From: Thermoplasmata archaeon
Lineage (GTDB): Archaea > Thermoplasmatota > Thermoplasmata > Thermoplasmatales > Thermoplasmataceae
Length of the DNA stretch: 48,847 bases
NCBI GenBank assembly: GCA_021821635.1
Contig: JAKACH010000003.1
Location: forward strand, 1-48,847
Direction: 5' to 3'
The position numbers and the translations under genes are program-made. Positions 9,812-18,019 of this stretch are shown one piece after another. Below the pieces are notes generated by a model, which worked only from the letters and a program-made list of their open reading frames with translations, was not told the origin of the DNA and made no database searches. Every line of letters starts with the position of its first letter. Position 1 is the first letter of the stretch.

Positions 9812-9895
9812 GCTTTGCAACCAAAGTCAACATACACCTAAAATAATTTACTTGCACCTAAAAGATCAGAAAAACAGGGATTTGGGTGCAAAACC
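9812..9895. repeat. 84-bp direct repeat, copy 1
   Basis: gctttgcaaccaaagtcaacatacacctaaaataatttacttgcacctaaaagatcagaaaaacagggatttgggtgcaaaacc; near-identical to 10914-10997. Confidence 0.95.
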
Positions 9896-9899
9896 GGAA

Positions 9900-10085
9900 C
9901 TACCAGTATATTTCCCTTGGTCTTGTCTTTGGGGTTTTCCTCAAGGTCTTGATTGCCTCAACAGTAAATACAGATGTCTTTCGTTCAATAAGGGTGTATC
10001 TCTTTACGGTACTGGATTCTTTATCATTTTTCCTTTGGGTTTGAATTCCTTCGCCAGTAACCTCAACTCCCCGGTTGAATAAAAC
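9900..10085 (-). pseudogene. Possible 3' fragment of a truncated gene (candidate mobile-element remnant)
   Basis: Minus frame reads VLFNRGVEVTGEGIQTQRKNDKESSTVKRYTLIERKTSVFTVEAIKTLRKTPKTRPREIYW-stop. No plausible start, and a stop lies a few codons upstream. Family not recognised. Confidence 0.35.
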
Positions 10086-10127
10086 ATTGAATGATATACA
10101 TTAAGGCAAGTTTAGATCGCGGTCTCT

Positions 10128-10865
10128 TCATTCTGCGGTAGCTCCCGTGTCAACTAGATAGAAATAGATTGGAGCACTGATCTCTTTTCCAGATATCCAA
10201 AGGGAAAGAGTCACCTTCATTGTAACGTTCTGAGCTCGAGGATAATCATACAATGCGCAGAAACCTTCTCCCGGTGCCTTTCCATTTATACCAAAATTAT
10301 ACCTTTGCGCGGACTTTGTGTAATTGTGCAAGGAGAAGAAATAACAGAAAGTTGAACCGACCACACCTCCTTCGTTAGAGTCGAATCTTTCCAGGGAGGT
10401 GTTGTTTTGCCATCCTGGTACGTACCTGTCAGCATAAGGGAAGAGATCCTGTACATCATTGAGTGCAGTATTGCCAACATAAAACCCAGCGGTCAATTCC
10501 GACGAACTCGGCCGGACACCAGGGGCAAAACTCGCATTGTAAAACCAAAATGATTGAAGAAGATTTGGATTAATAACACTACCACCCCTAAAGCCGAAGA
10601 CAGTTGCAGTGAAGTTCACGTATGACGAGGCATATCCAGATACATTAATAGTGATGATGGAAGTTGCGAATTTAGTCATAAATGTATAGTTAGACGTCCA
10701 TACTTGCGAAAAGTTCTGCTTATAGAGTACAGGAGCAGGGTCCACGATCTTGGCATTTACGCTCACCTCATTTACGCTTATCTCGTAGGCACTTACTGGG
10801 ATAACAACAACGAGGACAGCCAAGACCGCAGCAAACATGATCATCCTGTTCCTCTTCTGAATCAT
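10128..10865 (-). CDS. Orphan secreted/membrane-anchored protein
   Basis: Signal/TM 'MIMFAAVLAVLVVVIPVSA', many N-glycosylation sequons, extracellular composition; family not recognised. Confidence 0.7.
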   Translation of the reverse strand: MIQKRNRMIMFAAVLAVLVVVIPVSAYEISVNEVSVNAKIVDPAPVLYKQNFSQVWTSNYTFMTKFATSIITINVSGYASSYVNFTATVFGFRGGSVINPNLLQSFWFYNASFAPGVRPSSSELTAGFYVGNTALNDVQDLFPYADRYVPGWQNNTSLERFDSNEGGVVGSTFCYFFSLHNYTKSAQRYNFGINGKAPGEGFCALYDYPRAQNVTMKVTLSLWISGKEISAPIYFYLVDTGATAE

Positions 10866-10913
10866 GTATGAATAGTCACTTCACAGGTGTATATAATACC
10901 GCTGATATTAGTC

Positions 10914-10997
10914 GCTTTGCAACTAAAGTCAACACACACCTAAAATAATTTACTTGCACCTAAAAGATCAGAAAAACAGGGGTTTGGGTACAGAGCC
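10914..10997. repeat. 84-bp direct repeat, copy 2
   Basis: gctttgcaactaaagtcaacacacacctaaaataatttacttgcacctaaaagatcagaaaaacaggggtttgggtacagagcc; about 6 differences by eye, all transitions. Confidence 0.95.
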
Positions 10998-11100
10998 TGT
11001 AGCGCCGTAACTTCTTTATAGAAAACAATAAAAGCATTAAATTTTCGAATTTTTTTTTCGTCAGTCCTATTCTTGAGAACAAAAGAATAACAAAAGTTCA

Positions 11101-12012
11101 CTAAAAAATGGCTAGGGGAGACACCGGCGAGGCAGTAGCACCTCGTATTTTAAGTGGAGACAGAGTAAACATGAATTCCGACACATTCTCCTTTATGAGT
11201 TCATTCAGGTTTATGTTGTCGATCAACCTGATTCCGTGCAGTGTGATAAGATACTGGTGCACAGGAAGCCTGGTATTCTCAAGTTCTGGCGGAGAAACTT
11301 CAGTTGCAGGCGTATCGCTTCCAGTTACCGAGACTCTCATGCTGGCGAGCCACTTTGCAAGTTCTATTCCTATTCCAGGAGAGTTTTCAAAGTAATCATT
11401 GTATTTTGCCGGGTCGTGCCAAAGCTGTCCCACCCCGGTATAAAAGAAAATTGCGTCACCACTTTCCAGCTTTATTTTTCTATCTTTTAGGTACGATTTG
11501 ACGTAATCAAGAGAGACAGGTTCTCCCTGATCCATTATTTCTCTTCCGCCTGTGGCATTTACAACTATACCTCTTGTCACAATGGATGGGGTAGTATCAA
11601 TTCCGAGTTTTGTTGTCCCGTAAGTTGTGGATACTTCAAACGCATCAGTACCATTGTAAAACTTGTTTTCATAAGATATATGATTTAAAGAATCCAGATG
11701 GGTTGCCAAGTGGTCCACCATCTCAATTCTGCAAAGAGAACCGCCAAACCTATTCTTCGTAGGCGCTCTGAATGGAGGCCTGTTATCGTAAGCTCTTTGT
11801 GATAAAAGATAGAAAAATGGTCCATGTGCGGTCTGTCTTCCAGGCATGCCATTGAATATTTCATGGCTCAAATCCACAGTCTTGCCTTTTTTTACGAGAG
11901 TTGCAGCTTTTAGCACTTTTTCTGGCGTAATGTGGTTGTATGTGCCAAGAACATCACTCTCGCCATATTCAGTAGGATACCATTTCTGATCCGATTCATA
12001 CCATTCTGGCAT
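11101..12012 (-). CDS. Putative cyclase family hydrolase (kynurenine formamidase-like, PF04199-type)
   Basis: 'VDLSHEIFNGMPG', 'DHLATHLDSLNHI', 'GDAIFFYTGVGQLW'. Confidence 0.85.
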   Translation of the reverse strand: MPEWYESDQKWYPTEYGESDVLGTYNHITPEKVLKAATLVKKGKTVDLSHEIFNGMPGRQTAHGPFFYLLSQRAYDNRPPFRAPTKNRFGGSLCRIEMVDHLATHLDSLNHISYENKFYNGTDAFEVSTTYGTTKLGIDTTPSIVTRGIVVNATGGREIMDQGEPVSLDYVKSYLKDRKIKLESGDAIFFYTGVGQLWHDPAKYNDYFENSPGIGIELAKWLASMRVSVTGSDTPATEVSPPELENTRLPVHQYLITLHGIRLIDNINLNELIKENVSEFMFTLSPLKIRGATASPVSPLAIF

Positions 12013-12254
12013 GAATCTTCATAATCTAAAGCCATTAAAGCTTTTACTCAGAAATATGCTTTTTGCCTCAAGCATCTTTTGATCTACCCGACACGACAAA
12101 ATAATCATTTTATTTTCATTTCTGTTTAAACATTTTGAATAATTATTCTTGTTGCCTATCCCTTTTCTACAGTCAGTATCTCTTGCAGGTTCAAGTCCAT
12201 TCCAGATCAACATTGGAAGCAAGTTAATTATACGTTTCAGGAATCAACTCAGGT

Positions 12255-13124
12255 TTGAAAATAGGAAATGTAAGATATCGAAACCATGAATTTATTGTTC
12301 GCAAGATTAATGAAGAGATCCTATTGTATTCCTTTTCACAAGAGAGGAAACCTGCGCCAAAGAACCAAAATTTGACTGATAGTCTGTTATCGGATCCTGA
12401 GCTGCTTGAGTCCCTTATGGGAGACCAGATTTCTCCTGCATTTTCTCTGAAGAATGATAGCGACCTGGAATTTCTTCCATGCATTATGCATCCTGAAAAG
12501 ATCATCGGCGTTGGATTTAATTACCGGCAGCACGCGGATGAAACAAAAACTGAACTTGGAGGTAACCCTGTTCTTTTCAGCAAATTTTCCGATGCGGCTT
12601 CTGGACACAGGCAGAAAATAAGGATACCTGAGACAGTTCATAATCTTGACTACGAAGCGGAAATGGCCATCGTTATAGGTAAGCAAGCTTATCAGGTCAA
12701 GCAGGAAGAGGCGCGAAAGTATATATTTGGATACTGCCCGGCCAATGATCTTTCTGCTAGGGATCTTCAGTTCCTTACATCTCAATTTTTACTTGGTAAA
12801 TCCCTGCCAGGCTTTGCCCCAATTGGTCCCTACATAAGTACGAGTGATGAGATCCCTGATCCTCAAAACCTTAGAATATCGCTATCACTGAACGGTGAGA
12901 CAAGACAGGAATCAAATACAAAAAACATGATATTTAGTGGTGACTATCTCGTAAGTTATATAACTAAATACATTCCTTTGAACCCAGGAGACGTTATACT
13001 GACCGGAACTCCTGGGGGAGTTATTATAGGCTATCCTCCAGAGAAAAGGGTGTGGATCAAACCAGGCGATATCACTGAAATATCTATTGAGAAACTCGGG
13101 ACTCTTTTAACACTATTCACATAG
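12255..13124 (+). CDS. Fumarylacetoacetate hydrolase family protein
   Basis: 'IIGVGFNYRQHADE', 'LDYEAEMAIVIGK', 'FGYCPANDLSARDLQ', 'GDVILTGTPGGV'; TTG start. Confidence 0.92.
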   Translation: MKIGNVRYRNHEFIVRKINEEILLYSFSQERKPAPKNQNLTDSLLSDPELLESLMGDQISPAFSLKNDSDLEFLPCIMHPEKIIGVGFNYRQHADETKTELGGNPVLFSKFSDAASGHRQKIRIPETVHNLDYEAEMAIVIGKQAYQVKQEEARKYIFGYCPANDLSARDLQFLTSQFLLGKSLPGFAPIGPYISTSDEIPDPQNLRISLSLNGETRQESNTKNMIFSGDYLVSYITKYIPLNPGDVILTGTPGGVIIGYPPEKRVWIKPGDITEISIEKLGTLLTLFT

Positions 13125-13272
13125 ACTGATGACCCTGCTGGAATCGAATGGATCATTCTGATTTTTATTATAAGATTTAACTGCAATTTAACCGAGTACT
13201 CAAAAAAAGGCGCATTAATTTAAAAGACATTAATTGAATATCAGGGGTAAAAATGATTTGATTAAAAAAGGT

Positions 13273-13935
13273 CTAAAGTGAGACCTTTATAGATCCCATC
13301 ATCCAGCCTGGTGTAGACATTGCGCCACCCCACCCAGTCGGGCCGGAACCGCAATCCACTTCACACTGCCAGAGGAATGTACCAGTCTGGTTGATGTAAA
13401 AAGAAGCGTGTACGACACTGCTTTCTGGAACTGGAACGTTTACCAATATCTTTCCTGTTGCACTAAGTATAGTGAATGTGTGTGCAACAAGTGATACAGG
13501 TACGCTCTTTGCCGTTATTGATCCATTGATGTTTATCGTATTGGCGGGGCAGGTCGCATTCATCATTGTATTATTGAAGTATGTCTCCGTTCCACCAACT
13601 GTTCCTGTTACATTGGCGTATTGTGGGCCACCCATGCTCCCATTTCCGTTATCATAGTTGAATATCGTCAGATCTATGAGAGTGAATGCCGGAATTGATA
13701 TGTTTGCAGAGGATTCAAGGCCATTCGGGCCAAGCACGAAATAAGCAGGCTGATCTCCAGTGGAGTTATTGTAATAATTGTTTGTTGTGATAACAAGATT
13801 CAAATCGTACACGGAGGAACTCGAGGCTGCGTGGTTCTGTCCCAGACTGCCGGTTATCATAAAACCGACGCCAATTCCGGCGGCAACAATCATTATAACT
13901 GTTACCAGTAAAGTAACATTATCTGTTAGTTTCAT
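13273..13935 (-). CDS. Membrane-anchored cupredoxin-domain protein (sulfocyanin/COX2-like fold)
   Basis: N-terminal TM; 'VSLVAHTFTIL...ASFYINQTGTFLWQCEVDCGSGPTGWGGAMSTPGWMMGSIKV'. Confidence 0.75.
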   Translation of the reverse strand: MKLTDNVTLLVTVIMIVAAGIGVGFMITGSLGQNHAASSSSVYDLNLVITTNNYYNNSTGDQPAYFVLGPNGLESSANISIPAFTLIDLTIFNYDNGNGSMGGPQYANVTGTVGGTETYFNNTMMNATCPANTININGSITAKSVPVSLVAHTFTILSATGKILVNVPVPESSVVHASFYINQTGTFLWQCEVDCGSGPTGWGGAMSTPGWMMGSIKVSL

Positions 13936-14018
13936 TTATATCAACCAATGATTGATTTAATAATAATAAATATTCATACTTACATATTAGGAATAATTAT
14001 CATTTGACCAAGGCTCAA

Positions 14019-14030
14019 TATTATATATGG
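14019..14030 (+). promoter_or_regulatory. TATA-like element for otsA; spacing suggests leaderless transcript
   Basis: 'attatatatgg' about 25 bp before ATG 14048. Confidence 0.45.
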
Positions 14031-14047
14031 TTTGCTAATCCAATAGC

Positions 14048-15409
14048 ATGAAATATATTGTTGCGACTGCACGGGCTCCTTTTTCTCACGACAGAGTTGA
14101 GGGGAAAGATGTAGTGAGGCAGAATGTAGGCGGCGTCGCATCAAGCCTCAGAAGGCTCATGAGGGACAGGGAGGGTACATGGGTTTGCTGGGGCGACGGT
14201 ACTTCGGACACAAACTACCAGGAAGAAGCCGTAGAAGGATACCGCATTTCCAGAGTAATACTGAGCTCAAATGAGAAGCGGGGTTTCTATGACGATTTTT
14301 CCAACGGTACGCTCTGGCCACTATTTCACTATTTCAGAGAAAAGATAAAGACTGAGGACCGGGCATTTGAGCCATATGTTACTGTGAACAGGAAATTCGC
14401 AGAGAGAATCTCCAGATATGCTGATAAAGATACAGTTATCTGGGTGCACGATTATCAGCTTTCACTGGTTCCAGGCATGATCAGGAAAATGTTACCGGAT
14501 TCCTTTATTGTCATGACATGGCACATACCGTGGGTAGCTGGGGAATTCTTTTCAATACTCCCACAGGCAAAGCATATTCTTGAGTCACTTACATCGTCAA
14601 ATATGATTACATTTCATACAGATATATTTGTCAGGAATTTCCTGGAAACCCAGGAGCAAATTCTTGGGTCGGCAGGGTCGATAAGAAATAAGGTTCTTGC
14701 AATACCGCTGGGAATAGATGACAAATACTACGGGGCATGGAACCTTTCTGAAACTCGCAGGAAATCCTATCCAAAAAGGAAGACAATATTTTCCATTGAC
14801 AGGTTGGATTATACCAAGGGACTGAAAAACAGGGTTCTGGCAGTTGAATATATGCTTTCAAGGCATTCGGATCTTAAGGGAAAATTCAACTATGTCATGC
14901 TTGTGACTCCTTCGAGAACCACAGTAAGTGATTATATTGCTATGAAGCGTGAACTTGAGATGAATATCGGAAGAGTGAATGGCAGATTCGGTGACCTTGA
15001 ATGGACCCCTATCGTCTATATGTACAGGAAGGTTTCAGATAATATACTCAAGAACCACTACAGATTTTCCGACATTGCATTCATTACGCCTCTGATTGAC
15101 GGGCTCAACCTTGTCGCAAAAGAGTTCGCCGCGGCATCTGAAGACGGCATCCTGATTCTTTCTAAATTCGCGGGGGCCAGCGCCGATCTGCGGTCTGCAA
15201 TATTGGTAAATCCTTACGACATTAAGGAAATGGCGGAATCCCTGTACGGTGCGCTAAGTATGAGTCCTGAAGAGAGAAGGAGCAGGCTTGCCGACATGAA
15301 AGCAGTTGTACGAAGAAAGAATACTTCGTGGTGGCTTTCAAGAATCGAGAAAGAGATCTCAAAAAGATGGCCGGGTGGAACAAATAAATCAAAACCAAAC
15401 TACAATTAA
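14048..15409 (+). CDS. otsA: Trehalose-6-phosphate synthase (GT20)
   Basis: 'VWVHDYQLSLVPGMIR', 'FSIDRLDYTKGLKNRV', 'PLIDGLNLVAKEFAAA'. Confidence 0.93.
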   Translation: MKYIVATARAPFSHDRVEGKDVVRQNVGGVASSLRRLMRDREGTWVCWGDGTSDTNYQEEAVEGYRISRVILSSNEKRGFYDDFSNGTLWPLFHYFREKIKTEDRAFEPYVTVNRKFAERISRYADKDTVIWVHDYQLSLVPGMIRKMLPDSFIVMTWHIPWVAGEFFSILPQAKHILESLTSSNMITFHTDIFVRNFLETQEQILGSAGSIRNKVLAIPLGIDDKYYGAWNLSETRRKSYPKRKTIFSIDRLDYTKGLKNRVLAVEYMLSRHSDLKGKFNYVMLVTPSRTTVSDYIAMKRELEMNIGRVNGRFGDLEWTPIVYMYRKVSDNILKNHYRFSDIAFITPLIDGLNLVAKEFAAASEDGILILSKFAGASADLRSAILVNPYDIKEMAESLYGALSMSPEERRSRLADMKAVVRRKNTSWWLSRIEKEISKRWPGGTNKSKPNYN

Positions 15410-16112
15410 GAACCTTATTCAAGAAATTCAGCTGCAGAAACCTGCCCTTTTCCTGGACTACGATGGCACTCTTGTTCCCATTTCGATCAATCCGGAAGAT
15501 GCACTCGCAACTCCTGATCTGATAGAAACTCTCAAGGCACTGGATCTAAGATACAGGATGTTTATAGTAACTGGAAGATCTCTGCAGGAAATCATGGGTT
15601 TTATCGGTCCAGGATTTAACATAATCGCCCTTCACGGCGCAATGACATCGCTGAAGGGAGACCTTAGGTACAACATCCCTGATTTTGAACACTACGAGAA
15701 GATATGCCATGATCTTTACACAAAAAAGGATCTGTATATAAGACAATTCACCGGTCTCAGGATCTATAACAAAGGCGGCAATCTTCTGTTTCACACCGGG
15801 CTAATGCCACCGGAATACTTCGATAGCCTGAAAGATCTGGTATACGAACTCGCACAGGAAACTGGCATGTCTGTGTACATAGGAAAGAGAATCATGGAGC
15901 TGAGAATACCTGGAATAAACAAGGGGATAGCTATTAAAAAATACTCTGCTGGAATGAAGAAACTAATTGCAGGCGATGATAACACTGACGAAGACGCGTT
16001 TAAGGAGAACCCTGATGCTATTACGATTCATGTGGGACCCGGAGAGAGCATTTCAAGATACAGGCTCTCAGATTCAGCTGAAATGCTCAAGCTTTTGAAG
16101 GGGATCGTTTAG
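15375..16112 (+). CDS. otsB: Trehalose-6-phosphate phosphatase
   Basis: HAD motif 'LFLDYDGTLVPI', 'IAGDDNTDEDAF'. GTG at 15375 is the likely start (ORF track extends to 15306); overlaps otsA. Confidence 0.9.
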   Translation: MEQINQNQTTIKNLIQEIQLQKPALFLDYDGTLVPISINPEDALATPDLIETLKALDLRYRMFIVTGRSLQEIMGFIGPGFNIIALHGAMTSLKGDLRYNIPDFEHYEKICHDLYTKKDLYIRQFTGLRIYNKGGNLLFHTGLMPPEYFDSLKDLVYELAQETGMSVYIGKRIMELRIPGINKGIAIKKYSAGMKKLIAGDDNTDEDAFKENPDAITIHVGPGESISRYRLSDSAEMLKLLKGIV

Positions 16113-16129
16113 TTTTCAATATACCATGT

Positions 16130-16921
16130 TCAGTTCCTGCGGATTCTGAGGGAATAAATATCATCTCTTCTGGCGCTCAGCAGGGCGGAATCATTCCTGT
16201 AACGCAGCACCTTATCCTTTGAAACATCTGCAAATATCACTCCTTCCTTCTCCTTTTCATACGCGATCATTTTTCCGTCAGGATCAAATACAACAGAATT
16301 TCCTGTAAACCCTGGTCCTGTCTGGCCTGCTCCTGCAACATAAAGCCCATTCTGGATTGCCGTGGCCTTAAGGAGCGTTAACCACTGATCTGCCTTATTT
16401 TCACCGCCGAACCACCCTGCCTGGTAGAAGAGTAGCTCTCCTCCCGAAATCGCGAAGTATCTTGAAAGTTCAGGGAATCTCAGGTCATAGCAGATAAGTG
16501 TCGAGAACTTTACTTCATTCATCAGTTCGCCAGGTTGTAATTTCCGGCCTGCGGAAAAGACACCACCCTCCCTTCTTGAAAACGCATTGAACAGGTGGAT
16601 TTTTCTGTACTTCCACTGAATCTTAGAGTCTCGAACGAACGCAGATGTGTTGTATATCCTGTCCCCATTTACTTCTGGATAGTTTATAAGAGCAGGTACT
16701 CGCAGTGCATCGAGAAATCCGGGAAGGATATTTCGGATCTTCTTCCCTGCTAAAAACGCTTCATCTTTCTTCGAATAATCCGCTAAATAGAGCTGGTACT
16801 CGGGATATGCTATAAGATCAGCAGAACCATTTTCTGCCTTTGCATGGAGAGACAAGCTCCTGCTGATATTCTCGTCGACGTTTTCGTTGGACTGCATCTG
16901 GGCAACTGCAATCCGGATCAT
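16130..16921 (-). CDS. Carbon-nitrogen hydrolase (nitrilase superfamily)
   Basis: Catalytic triad contexts 'AYPEYQ', 'WKYRKIHLF', 'LICYDLRFPELSRYFA'. Confidence 0.92.
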   Translation of the reverse strand: MIRIAVAQMQSNENVDENISRSLSLHAKAENGSADLIAYPEYQLYLADYSKKDEAFLAGKKIRNILPGFLDALRVPALINYPEVNGDRIYNTSAFVRDSKIQWKYRKIHLFNAFSRREGGVFSAGRKLQPGELMNEVKFSTLICYDLRFPELSRYFAISGGELLFYQAGWFGGENKADQWLTLLKATAIQNGLYVAGAGQTGPGFTGNSVVFDPDGKMIAYEKEKEGVIFADVSKDKVLRYRNDSALLSARRDDIYSLRIRRN

Positions 16922-18019
16922 TTACTCCCCCAGGTCATTTGGTCCTGAAAGCTTGTCTGGCAGGTATTTATCTGTCACGAAATCTAGCCCATACTTGGCA
17001 AGCGCCTGCTGTTCTGCCTTCTTGTTCATCTTCAGCATTGCTTCTATCTCCGACTTCCAGAAATCATTAAGGAATCTGGGATCTTTCAACTCAGCCTGAA
17101 GTGCCTGCTGGTCTTTATCAGTGAGCACATCTGTGGGAAGATCGTAATTCATAATGTCGCTTGCTGTTATACCTATAAACTGTGCAGTTGGAACGGCAAG
17201 ATGCTGTGAAATATGTGCTGTTTTTATGGCACCGTAGGCCACAGAAGCGAATATCCTGAAGGACCAAGGATCGCCGTCCGTGAACACATATATTGGAAGG
17301 TTCTGCTCCTCATTAAGCCTCTTCAAGAGTCGCCGGGTGCTTCTTGCCGGCTGCCCCTTGAGGTGCACCAGAATCGATCTGAATCTTTCGTCGAAGCCAT
17401 TTTCTACAAGCCTGTCAAACATACCGCCCGTCTCAATTGCAAGCACAAAATCCGCATCCGATGACACGATTTTGAGCTTCTCCTGGTCCACGTTGTAAGG
17501 TATGTTATAACCGCCTTCGCCAACGTCATCCTTGCAGTTGATTCTCTTAAATTCACCCTTCCTGTTCTTTTCTTCGATCGTCAGGTTGCCGATAACCGAT
17601 GCACCATTTTCTTCCGGTCTCAGGCGGAAATCTTCACGCATCAATGATGTAATGACTTCAAGATCCTCTGCCATTATGTCAGATTCATCCTGGGTTCCGA
17701 ATTTACCATTTTTCCAGCCCTCTGAAATATAATACATCTCCCTCAGAGTTGACGTTTTCGATCCTTTTATCATCTCAAGTATGAACTCGATCATGTAAAG
17801 CGATTTCAGTATGTACTCTGCACCATCCACATATTTTGCACTTCTTGTTACCTTGGAGTCGCCATACCTCCAAACGGAATACATGGGATCGAGGACAATA
17901 TTCTCCCTGTTTCTTGATGGCATTATTAATTCTGGAACTTCTCCCGATTTCAAAGAGTTATACACTGACCTTGCAAGATCGACGAGTTTCTTTCCTGTGT
18001 CTGGACTTTCATTGGACAT
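16922..18019 (-). CDS. top6A: DNA topoisomerase VI subunit A (Spo11-like)
   Basis: '[14 protein letters not shown]' catalytic Tyr region and Toprim '[20 protein letters not shown]'. Confidence 0.95.
   Translation of the reverse strand: MSNESPDTGKKLVDLARSVYNSLKSGEVPELIMPSRNRENIVLDPMYSVWRYGDSKVTRSAKYVDGAEYILKSLYMIEFILEMIKGSKTSTLREMYYISEGWKNGKFGTQDESDIMAEDLEVITSLMREDFRLRPEENGASVIGNLTIEEKNRKGEFKRINCKDDVGEGGYNIPYNVDQEKLKIVSSDADFVLAIETGGMFDRLVENGFDERFRSILVHLKGQPARSTRRLLKRLNEEQNLPIYVFTDGDPWSFRIFASVAYGAIKTAHISQHLAVPTAQFIGITASDIMNYDLPTDVLTDKDQQALQAELKDPRFLNDFWKSEIEAMLKMNKKAEQQALAKYGLDFVTDKYLPDKLSGPNDLGE

Noticed and set aside
13127-13165. TGATGA...CTGA pattern suggestive of a C/D box sRNA
   Set aside because: Interior is only about 25 nt, there is no D'/C' pair, no terminal stem, and the C box lacks the preceding purine.
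13213-13235. CATTAATT direct repeat, 15-bp spacing
   Set aside because: Short, A/T-rich and in a convergent intergenic region; likely chance.
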